Position numbers and translations under genes: made by a program. Source: Mantamonas sphyraenae (taxonomy: Eukaryota > CRuMs > Mantamonadidae). Taken from it: 64,000 nt of DNA. Positions within the stretch are counted from its first letter, which is position 1. Each line of letters starts with the position of its first letter. This document shows, piece by piece, positions 10,109 to 20,045 of this stretch. The notes under the pieces were generated by a model. The model did no database searches, was not told the DNA's origin, and saw only the letters and a program-made list of their open reading frames with translations. The stretch lies in NCBI GenBank assembly GCA_026936335.1, contig JAPMXV010000055.1, positions 186,001 to 250,000 of the forward strand, given 5' to 3'.

Positions 10109-11665
10109 CTACGAGGCGGCGACCGAAGAAGCTGCGTCTGCGGCCACGGCCACGGTGGCCTCGCCAATGCGATGAAGGACAGGCATGTCTTTGAGGGAAG
10201 CAGCAGAGGTGTTGAATGCGCCCAAGCCGCCCATGACGGAAAACAACACAATGAGAAAGATGGCAAGGAGGCAGCACATCTTCTTGCGAGCAGCCTTTTG
10301 CGAGCGCACAGCACTCTGCATCTTCTTGACTCCCGAGCCAGTGTACTCGGCGGCCTTCATGACGTTGGACTCGACGACGTTGAGCATCTCGCCCTGCTCC
10401 TCCACCAGCACGGCCATGTCGCGGAACAGTTGGTTCAACTCAATCAACGATTTGGCCAGCTTCTCCATCTCCTCGTGCTGCATCTCAATATTCTGGATGG
10501 CATCGTTGAGTTTGGCCGACGGCTTGTGCGTGATGGCCTCCTTGAAGAACTCCGAGTTGCCACTTTCGATCACGGCGTCGATCTCCTCCTCCGTAGCATC
10601 CGATTTCACTGTTGTTGTGTGGTGTGTGGTGTGTGACGTGGGATGGCACGGGCACCCGCACGTGCATTCCAACATGAGTCAGTGACTGTGATGAGATTTG
10701 GCGGAGGGCGACTGGAACACAAACAACCAGCACGCGCGCGCGAGGCGAGGGGATGCGCGCAGATGGCAGTGTGGGCAATTTCCCCTCTCAAAACGCACCA
10801 TACTTGTACTGGCGTGCAATCTTGTCCCTGTTGCGCTCCTGAAAGGTGCTCTGCAGCCCCTGGTACTCGCCCACGAGGTCGACAAACTTGCGCGTGAGGG
10901 AGGCGTTCATGTTGCTGCGGATGCGGTAGTCGGCGGTGCGTGTCGTGTCGTTCTTCATGGCGTCGTTTTCGTTCTTCATGTCCTGCAGCTTCTTCTTGAT
11001 GCGCTGCACCACCTCGTCTGTTTGTGTCCGGTACGATTCAATCTGCGCGTTGTAGTCTGAGGGGTGGGTGGTGGTGCGGTGCGCATGGAACGCGGTGGCA
11101 CAAACACACGAGGGCGTCGCGGGTGTCCGTTTTAGTCAACACTCTGTCCCACCGTCCATTCGCGTGCACGGGACACATTGCCCATTGGCACACGCCTGGT
11201 CCCTCTGTCTGTCTCTCCCCTTGCCTCCCATGCCCACACACATGTGTGGAGGATGCCCCATGGGCGGTGGTGTGTGGCCGACGGCGACGCCGGGTTGGGT
11301 TGCGTTCCAGCGTCCACACAGCACCCACACACATCACTTCAAGCACAACACGGCGTCCACTCACCATCAATGGCTGATTGGGCCACGGCCGTCATGGCGT
11401 TGTCAAAGGCCGACTGCATGGCCTGGACGTTATTGCGGACAGTGCCCATGTCCTGGTTGATTTCTCGGACGACGTTGAAAAACGCGGCCATCTGCTCCTC
11501 GGCAGGCGACTTTGCGGCGCCAGATGCCTGTTGGCCTCCCTGGCCAGCTTCGACATCGACCAGCTCGATATCAGCGGTGGAGCCGCCCCCGGAGCTGGAT
11601 GATGACGACGACGACGATGCCACGTCTGTGTTTGCGCGCAGTGCTGCCAACCTGTCCTGACTCAT
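10109..11665 (-). CDS. Syntaxin (Qa-SNARE, syntaxin-1/plasma-membrane type)
   Basis: Exons 11665-11365, 11056-10799 and 10608-10109 (phases 1 and 1) give 352 residues. It has a Ser-tract N-terminus, an Habc-like helical region (FFNVVREINQDMGTVRNNVQ, VVQRIKKKLQDMKNENDAMK), then the Qa-SNARE motif (IELNQLFRDMAVLVEEQGEM) whose Gln in VEEQGEM is the zero-layer residue, a basic KAARKKMCC stretch and a transmembrane helix (LLAIFLIVLFSVMGGLGAF). It acts in membrane fusion, most likely at the plasma membrane by similarity to syntaxin-1 (inference). A 34-residue tail follows the membrane helix, whereas most syntaxins have only a few residues there. It is convergent with PAK (103 bp) and divergent from PUF60 (183 bp). 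Confidence 0.92.
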
Positions 11666-11848
11666 CGCGGTTTCTGCTGGCTGCCCCAGCGGGGACGCCC
11701 TTGGAGGAGAAGGGAGGGTTGGAGGCAAGGAGAGAGAGTGAGAGAGAGATGGTGTGTGTGTGAGAGAGAGAGTGAGGCAGCAATTGAATGGTGGTGGCAG
11801 AGATGCCAGAACAGCGCAGTGGGAGGCAAGGTGCACAGAACGACGACG

Positions 11849-13428
11849 ATGGCCGAGGCAACGCCGTTGAGGATTCGGCCAATGGACGACGTGGAGCGGA
11901 TGGAAGCGCCCGAGGCCAAACGACAGCGAGTGCGTGCGGATGGATGGGGCGTGGAGCCATCGTCACATAGCCAGCTGTCACAGGAGGAAGCTGGGAGCAT
12001 GTGTCGGGTGGTGGGCACCTCGTTGCCAAGCCAGATGACTCAGGAGGAGGCAGAGGCATTGTTTGGCGCCGTCGGGGCTGTGACTCAGGTCCAGTTGCAC
12101 AGGGAGGGCGTGAGTGCGGACGATCCTTATGCGGTGGTGACATATGCCAACGCGGAAGATGCGCTGGCCGCCCTTGCCCTCCTTCACGGCCAGCTGGTGC
12201 AAGCATGGTGAGTGCCACGGCAGTGTGTCAATTGCCATGTGCGTCGTTTGCATGCCATGGTTGCCATGTGTCGCCTCCTGATTAGTGTGGCAGAGTGACT
12301 GTCGCTGACACCGCGCCTCTCTCACACAGCATGCTGAGTGTGCAGCGACCCTGTTCAGTGCCCTTCCAGGCGGCCGAAGAGGCGGCCAGAACATGGCAGG
12401 GGGCCTCGGTGACGCTGCGACAACAGGTGATGGCGGCTGTGCGCAGGTTGAATGGACAGGAGGAGGAGGAGGAGGAGGAGGAGGCCGTGGTGGAGGAGGG
12501 CGGGCAAGAAGGCGGAGCGAGCAGCGGGCCGAGCGCACGCGTGTTTGTGGGCAATGTGCCGGTGGACATTGGGAGCATGGATCTGCAGCGTGTGTTTGAG
12601 CCGTTTGGGACGATCCACACATGCACGCTGGTGGGCGAACGCAAGGATGCACAGGGCAACGTGGTGGGGCCACACCAGGGCCACGGCACGCTGGTCTTTG
12701 AAAGCCACGACAGCGCCGCCTTGGCCGTGAGTGCCATGGACGGATTCGACTTTAACGGAACCACACTGCAGGTGCGCATTGTGCCCGAGCAGCAATCGCA
12801 GACAAACAACACACAGCAACAGCTGCAACAGCAGCAGTTGGCAGGCGCTGGAAGCGCAACTCAACAGGGCAATTCGCTGCAGAACGCGGCGATGGTGGCA
12901 GCACAACTGAATGCACAGTTGGGGGCAGGTGTGGGTGCTGGTGGCATACACGGAAGAGGTGCAGGAGGAGGAGGAGGAGGCATGGGGCAGCAACAGCAGC
13001 AGCAGCAGCAACACACATTGAGCTCGGAAGAAAATCTGACGATCAGGGGCTCCTCCCAGCGCATGGCCATCATGCAGAAGTTGGCACGAGGCGATCCAGA
13101 CTTGCGTGCGTCCAGGTGTGTGTTGCTGGCAAACATGGTGACGCCCGAAGGCGTGGACGATTCCCTGGAGAAGGAGATTGTGGACGAGTGCTCCCGCTTT
13201 GGATTTGTCGAGGATGTGGTCATCTACGAGGAGGAGGTGTCGTCGCAGAACAGCCAAGTCAAGATATTCGTGCTCTTCAAGGACAGTGGCGCTGCCACGC
13301 AGTGTCTGCAAACCATGCATGGACGCTGGTTCGACGGCAGACAAATCCACGCCGTCCTGTATCCCGAGGAACGGTTCCGCGAGGGAAAATATAGTGGTTG
13401 GTTGATGCTCTATTTGTCAAATAAGTGA
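11849..13428 (+). CDS. PUF60: PUF60 / Half-pint splicing factor (RRM, RRM, UHM)
   Basis: Exons 11849-12207 and 12330-13428 give 485 residues. A divergent first RRM (DPYAVVTYANAEDALAALAL) spans the intron. The second RRM has ARVFVGNVPVDIGSMDLQRV and the RNP1-like GHGTLVFES. After a Gln/Ala/Gly-rich linker with seven Gln comes the C-terminal UHM: SRCVLLANMVTPEGVDDSLE, EIVDECSRFGFVEDVVIYEE, VKIFVLFKD and the GRWFDGRQ loop whose RxF holds ULM tryptophans. This layout and the UHM sequence match PUF60, which works with U2AF at 3' splice sites on U-rich tracts. Start 11849 is the first ATG in the coding frame with a plausible N-terminus. The stop is only 32 bp from the convergent RNase III gene. Confidence 0.88.
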
Positions 13429-13460
13429 TCATTATGTACACGTTTGGGACTCTGTCTGTC

Positions 13461-15080
13461 TCAGAATCCGTAGAGGCCTTCCTGGAGCAGAGCGTTGCGT
13501 ACCATGGCACGCATGTTCTCCGGGCTGGGGATGCTGTCGCGTGCACGTCCCATGTTTGCGTTGTAGCCGTCGTTGACGGCAAACATGCGCGTGTTGAACA
13601 CGGGACGCCACTCGCCCGGGGAGGTGGTGGTGGTGGAGAATGCCGCCGAAGAAGGCGACACATCCCACACCGAGGACGTGGTGGACGACGTGGACGTGTT
13701 GACACTGCTTGCAGGGCTTCCAGTGTCCATCGTATCCACCATCTCCTGTTGCTGCTTGGTGTGGCTCTCCGACACCAGCGCAGACAAGGCAAGGGCCTTG
13801 GCACTGGCTCGCTCCATCCGCGTCAAACGACGCGTTGAGCTGCTGTCCACATCCTTGCTACTGCGACTGCTTCCTGAGGACGAAGTGGACGAAGACGATG
13901 TGGCCCCAGCCTCCTCCTCTTCCTCCTCCTCCTCCGCTTCATCGCCGTCGTTATCGCTGCCCGATCGTCCCTTCCTGCTGCTCCTCCTGCCCCTTCCGTT
14001 GCGGCTCTTGCTGCGTTTCTGCTTCTTGCCACCCTTGCGCTTCTTCCGGTCGCCTCGTTTGCTGCTGCTGCTGCGTGGCAACTCCACGTCGTCGTCTCCG
14101 TCTCCTCCGTCCGTGGTGGCCTGGGCGTCGTTGTCCTCCTCCTCCACGGGACTCCCTCTGCCGCTGCTGCCGCGGCTGCTGGAACTGTTGCCTGGCTGTA
14201 CAGTGGCCTGTTCCAACAGGGAGGCGCCTCGCAGAAAGTAGCGCTGCTCGCCCACGTACGAGATGTACGCCAGCAGCTGGTCCATGAGCGTTTCGATCTT
14301 GGACACGCTTGTCTTGGAGTCGGACACTTGGATGAGATGGTCGCCCAACTCACCCAACATGGCTTCGACCACGTCCCCCTTGCGTTTGATCGTCAACTCG
14401 TCGCTGAAGCCCTCGGGTACGGGCTGCAGCACAGACTCGATGCCCAGTGCGTCAAAGCACATGGCCAGCGTGCGGTTGCTCGTGCACGACATGCGCATCT
14501 GTGTCAACAGATGAGGCGACAGGAAGCGTCGCGACGTCATCAAAAAGCGCGAGATGCGCTCCTGCAGCACTGCATCTCCGTAAAATTCCCACGCTTCAAA
14601 CATCGACCCCTCGGAGCGGAAGGCCGAGCCCAGCAAAGTGTCACCCGACGACGACGCAGACGGGGAGGAGGAGGAAGCGCCTGATGAGCCCGACGACGAG
14701 GGCGAGGACGAGTGGCTCGACGATGTTCCAACGTGGTTGTAGTCGTCGTCCGGAAGCCACGGGTTGAGCGATGCAGTCAGCAGCTTCAGCTCTTTCAGCT
14801 CCTTCACCTTGGCCAGAATGTCCCCTTCGCATCGCTCGAGGTGCACCCGGTTGATTTCCAGGACGCGTCGTGTTCGTGCGGCCTTGACTGCTGCCGACAC
14901 CGGTGCCTTTCCACGGCGTCGCCCTTTCCGGGAATCGTGCTGTGCTGCCGAGCGGCCGCCCGGCGAATTCGTGCCCCGTCGGCGCCCATAGTACTCCTGT
15001 GTGTTTGACTGTGTCTCTTTGTGTGTGCTGGACAGCCCATCAGAAGGCTGTCCTATTCCTTGATTGCTCGAAGTTTGCAT
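13461..15080 (-). CDS. Stand-alone RNase III-domain protein
   Basis: Single exon, 539 residues. Residues about 160-255 match the RNase III fold: FEAWEFYGDAVL, the ERISRFL helix, LTQMRMSCTSNRTLAM (like the SNETLA helix) and KRKGDVVEAMLGEL. The four metal-binding acidic residues are present: Glu165 and Asp169 in EFYGD, Asp236 and Glu239 in GDVVE. This is consistent with cleavage of double-stranded RNA. No dsRBD, PAZ or helicase is seen. The N-terminus (30-70) is Arg/Lys-rich with a possible nuclear or nucleolar signal. Residues 290-440 are acidic, Ser-rich and KKRKGGKKQKRSKSRNGRGR-like. Candidate roles are pre-rRNA or small-RNA processing, or a divergent mL44-like mitoribosomal protein; the intact acidic quartet argues for catalysis. 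Confidence 0.75.
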   Translation of the reverse strand: MQTSSNQGIGQPSDGLSSTHKETQSNTQEYYGRRRGTNSPGGRSAAQHDSRKGRRRGKAPVSAAVKAARTRRVLEINRVHLERCEGDILAKVKELKELKLLTASLNPWLPDDDYNHVGTSSSHSSSPSSSGSSGASSSSPSASSSGDTLLGSAFRSEGSMFEAWEFYGDAVLQERISRFLMTSRRFLSPHLLTQMRMSCTSNRTLAMCFDALGIESVLQPVPEGFSDELTIKRKGDVVEAMLGELGDHLIQVSDSKTSVSKIETLMDQLLAYISYVGEQRYFLRGASLLEQATVQPGNSSSSRGSSGRGSPVEEEDNDAQATTDGGDGDDDVELPRSSSSKRGDRKKRKGGKKQKRSKSRNGRGRRSSRKGRSGSDNDGDEAEEEEEEEEAGATSSSSTSSSGSSRSSKDVDSSSTRRLTRMERASAKALALSALVSESHTKQQQEMVDTMDTGSPASSVNTSTSSTTSSVWDVSPSSAAFSTTTTSPGEWRPVFNTRMFAVNDGYNANMGRARDSIPSPENMRAMVRNALLQEGLYGF

Positions 15081-15306
15081 CTCGTCGACGAGATTTCGTT
15101 CGCGTTTGCGCCTGCTTCAGTTTTCGGTGGGTGCGCGGGAGCGCATCGTCACCCACCCTACTTCTTCTGAAGGACGACCCCATCCTCATTGGTGACACAC
15201 AGTGTGTTCTTGAGGTGCAAGCAGAGTGCCACTGTCTCGTGCACTGCTGCCGACCCATCATCATCATCGTCGCGTGGCATGGGCCAACAAAAACACACGT
15301 GATCCA
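15081..15306. promoter_or_regulatory. Divergent promoter region, RNase III / giant coiled-coil gene
   Basis: This 226-bp spacer lies between two outward-facing starts. No ORF, RNA gene or recognisable core-promoter motif is visible. Confidence 0.3.
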
Positions 15307-18300
15307 ATGTCCTCAGACGAGGTGACATCATCGTCGGAAAGCACAGTGTATGGGTCGTCCAAGATCTCAGCCACGGTGGGCACCATGGACAAGCCACACC
15401 TGTCGGGCAGTTCCATCACGGCCGGGGTCAGTGGTTCGGCACTGTTGGGTGCCTCTGCCAGGCCGTCGCCGGCCAAGGGCCAGTTGCAGGGGACGACCGC
15501 GGAGGACATGAATGAACTGATGAATGCGTTTGCAGACGTGACGTTCAGCAAGGAACAGCGGGCCATGGAGGGGGAGCTGGAAGCAGAAATCACAAAGTGT
15601 TCGCGGCTGCTGGAGACGCGGGAAACGCACATGGCCATCATGGCTCAAAAGGCAAGCAATCATGGACACGTGAGCAGCAACACAAACATCATGGAAATGG
15701 TGGAGGACACGTCGTTGGGCCTGTCCTCCTCCACTCTCAAGCTCAAGGGCGTGCTGGACTATCGTCAGGAACGGCGGCAACTGCTCAAGGAGCTCTCCTC
15801 GCTGCCGTCCCCGCAGCCATTCCAGAGTCTGGGAGACCTGGTGGTCAATGAGGTACGTGGCAATTCCTGGGGGGGTGGGGGGTTTGGGCACCCAAGGATT
15901 CGACGATGCATGTCCCATCTGCGTGGTGGGGCGGGGCTGCGGTTTGAAAAACGCGCCAAACGGCAACCTGGCACGGTGGCCACTGACACAGGCAATTGGG
16001 CATGCGCACACTCACACGACCATGACCACGTGGAACACAATCACACAGGTGACGCTGGAGTCGGACAATTGGTCGAATCCGATGTACATATCTGCGACAC
16101 TGCTGGCGTTCTTTCGCAGCCAACGGACGGCGATGCTGCACAAGCTGTTCCGGTACCTGACGCGATGGAACACACACTGCACGTCGTCGCAGAGCATGAA
16201 GATGCTGCGCAAGGTGCTGGAGGGCCACCTGAACAAGACAAAGCTGGAGTATGAGGATGCATGCGTGCGTGTGCGACGCATCGAAGACAAGGCCTCGAAG
16301 CACGCGGCTGCACGCACACCCTTCCAGTACCCTCCCATCAACGTGGTGCACCCTCGGGACGCACGCATCTACCTGCGCCATTTGATTCAGCAGCACAAGT
16401 GTGCGCGGCATGTGAAGAAGCTGTTGACCAAGGTGCAGTGGTTGCCGCAGTCGCACCGGCACGACTTGTACGTGCGCACAAAGAAGATGCTGCGTGCCAA
16501 CATGGAGCAGGCGGCATACATGGCCGAAAGTGGCCAGTTGTTGCCATTTCTCACCGACGATCTGGAGCGCGTGCACGAGAGTCTGGAGCCGTATGCGCGG
16601 GAGTATGCGTTGGACATCGATCAGGCGGATCGGTCGCGCCACGAGTTTTCGTACGAGGTCAAGGCCAAGTTCAACGCCAACTTTGACGCACAGGTGGAGG
16701 AGAACTTTGTGGTGGAGTACGATGCCAACCCATTGACGGGCACAGGCACATCGGAGGACAAGCAGAGTGCGTTTGTCGTGCGCAAGCCGAATGAGAGCGC
16801 ACAAGCACGCAAAACAGGCAAGGGCAAGGCCAAGAGTTCGCTGGTGAGGGACCACGCCCAAGAGGAGGAGGAGACAGGCGAGGGTGAGGAGGATGGAGCA
16901 GCAGCAGCAGCAGCAGCAAGCATTGGGGGACAAGGAACAACAGTTGAAAACGGGAAAGGACATGTTCAAGGAGCACCACTACATGGTGGACAACGACACG
17001 CGGCTGGATCAGGTGTACCTGAAGCCCAGCACGTGGCTGGGTTTCCGCACTCTGGCGCCGTCCAAGGACGTGGAGCTGGAGACGCGCATGATGCAACTGG
17101 CCAAACTGAAAAAGGTGGACGACGGCCTGCGCGTGGAGGCGTCGTTCATCGACAGCGACAACAAGCCGTACGTGTTGAAACGGCTGCAGGATCTGTGCAC
17201 GTCGCACCTGTCGCGTGCAAACATCCAACGCAAATGGGTGCGCGGCATGACGGCGTCCAAGATGCTGAATCTCAAGGGGGCGCTGGCTGACGCGTCGCTG
17301 CAGGGCCTCAGTGCAAACGTGGCCAACAACGCCGCCGACGCAGAGGACTTGGAGGCGCTGAAGCGGACACTGGGTCTGGAGAAGAGTGTGACACAGGCAG
17401 AGAAGGATGCGCGGCCCAAGCTGTTGGCCTGGTACTACCTGAGGCACCTTGTGCTGCGCAAGTACAGGCACGATCTGATCCGCCTGCTCAACACCATGCG
17501 TGCGGTGGAGCGTCGGATCACGCTGGAGCTGCACGTCGTGGACAGTTTGGCCGAGGAGCCCGGGTACAACGAAAGCCAGGGCAGTAGCGGCGGCAGCATG
17601 GAGAGCGAACGACCGTACGAGGCACATGTGGACCCGACAGTGTACGGATTGACGGCACGGCAGGTGGCCCACCTGAGCGAAATGGAAAAGGCGGCGGATG
17701 CGTTGACAAGCGAAAAGTATGGGGTCAAGGACGCGCTGGGGCTGCATGTGGTGTATGATGTGGTGATTGAGGACTACGAGGCGCTGAAGTGGGAACTGCT
17801 GCAGGTGGGCTCGCATTTCATCCAGAAGGACCGCGTGGTGGACTCGAGCAGCTTCATGGTGACGGACCGGATTGCGCTGATGGAGGACCTTCTGGAGCGG
17901 GAGATGTACTTTCAAGAGGCGAAGCGGAAACTGATCCAGTGCTACGTGGACATCCTGGACAATGTGGTGGACACGCACGCCATGCGCAAGGTGGCCCAGA
18001 GGATCACGGATCTGATTGCGATGCGGCCGCGCATCGACCTGGAGGCAGACTACTTTTCGGACAGCTACGCGTCGGAGATTGCGTGTCTGGAGCTGGAGAC
18101 GTCGCTGATGCGCAGTGTGATCGACGCACAGCTTGAGACGGAGCGGCGGTCGGTGAACGACGTGTACTACAGCAAGTACATGGGTCCGTCGGAACACGAC
18201 CAACAGGGCTTCCCGGACAGGGTGGAACAGGTGAAAGCCATCCGCGTGACGCCAGACTCGAGTGTGCAGGACGTGTTTGAGCTTGCGCCGTCGCTGGTAC

Positions 18301-20011
18301 ACGTGCTCTCGCTGCCAGACATCATTGACTATGTGCACACGACGCTGCGCGAGCTGCACAAGCCCACGTCTGTGGAGGCAGTGCTTGTGTTGCGCCGCAC
18401 CATTCTGCAGCAGGCGTTGGTGGAATGGCGGCTGCTGGAACAAGAGGAGCGCGTGGCCGCCCTGTCCATGGCCGAATCGTCGTCCACCGCAAGCGGTATG
18501 GACAGTGCCACGGAAAGCGGCAGCGAAAGCGGACACGGCAGCAGCGGCAAGGCGTCGCACCACAGGCAACAGGGCGGGACGTTGCGACCGTCAGAGTCTG
18601 CAGCCTCGTCGTCGTCGTCGTCGTCATCATCCTCCTCGTCCACGTCGGCTAATCACACACAGCTGATTGACCACATCACGAGTGTGGAGCTGCTGGCCAA
18701 GGATGTGACGATGCAGCTGCAGGGGTCGCGTCAGAGGCATGCGGCAGCGGCGGCGAGGTGTCGTCGATGATGCAAGGGACGGCGTACGACGTGGAGGAAC
18801 AGATGCGCAGGATGGGCCGTTCGGTGCCGTCGCTGGCGATGCTGGGCACGCAGCATAGCTTGCGTACACACCTGCTGCGTTTCAGTGCCGTCATGGGACA
18901 ATTGCGGTCGCAGGTACAGTGGACGGCGCATCCGCTGGATCGCAAGTCGGCGGCGTACAGCAGCCTGCAGGCAGGCGCAGAGGCAGAGGACGACGATGCG
19001 ATGGAAGGGGTCGATGGGGAAGAGGACGGCGCTGTGGTGTTGCGTGTGCTGCTGCGCACCATCCGGCTGATTGACCACCGTGCCAAGATGTTGGATGCTC
19101 TTTACGAAACCGACGTGTTGTCGACCATCTACTACGCGCAGGCGCGTGTGGCCAACAAGCGCACGCAGCTGAACATGGAAATCGGGTCGTTCACTCATTT
19201 TGTGGGCCAGGAGAATCCGGAGGCGGTGGCGTTGGACGACGCATGGAACGAGCTGAGCAATCGCCGCCTGGCCATTTCCGAGTTTGAGGCGTCGCTGGCG
19301 TCCTTCGACTTCAACTCGGTGGCCGGCGTGAAGCATCTGCTGAAGCCGAGTGGCATTTCGATGTTGAAAAAGGCAATGCGAGTGCAGCAGGTGGAGAAGA
19401 ACCTGATCATGGCGGGCGTGTATGTGAACCAGATGATGGTGGATCCGCTTATGCGCACCAAGCTGTTCATCGAGGACGTGGAAGCCACGGGCTACGAAAC
19501 GTTCATCACATTGTTTCCGTTTGAGGACTTTGCGCAGTTGACGTCGGGTGCACTGAGCACGAACCGCAAGGCACGGCTGGACGCTTTGCAGCGCATCCGT
19601 CGCACGCAGCTCAAGTTTCTGCAGGAGCACTTTTTCTCTGTGATGGACACAAGGCTCGGGTGCGCAAGAGTGTCCTGAACCACTACCAGGAGCACAGTGT
19701 GGGCATCCTGCAACGATCGAGCGAGGTGTCGCGTCGTCTACTGGACCTGAAGCTGCACTGTGTGGACATGTACACGAGCGACGTGCTGGACGTCGTGCGA
19801 CGGGAGCTGTTGCGCGTGCAAGCGGAGCACGCATACAAGCAGATCCGGCACAAGATGGCCATGGTGCCAGACACGGGCGTGGACGAACGCATTTTTCTCA
19901 TGGACCACGATGAGTTTGAGGCGTATGCTGCCGCCAGTATACAGGTGGACAAGATGGGCCAGTTGGTGGGCGGCGTGGGCGACCTTGGCAGCGGATCGGG
20001 AGAGGCAGGGG

Positions 20012-20045
<34 letters not shown>

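Noticed and set aside
16844-16901. 58-nt intron as the sole explanation of the first frame change in the coiled-coil gene
   Set aside because: Phase fits, but there is no pyrimidine or CA tract and the interval is shorter than almost all other introns here; a one-base difference is equally likely, so no intron is annotated.
16671-18569. 632-residue minus-strand open frame
   Set aside because: Antisense shadow of the same coiled-coil gene with no recognisable motif.
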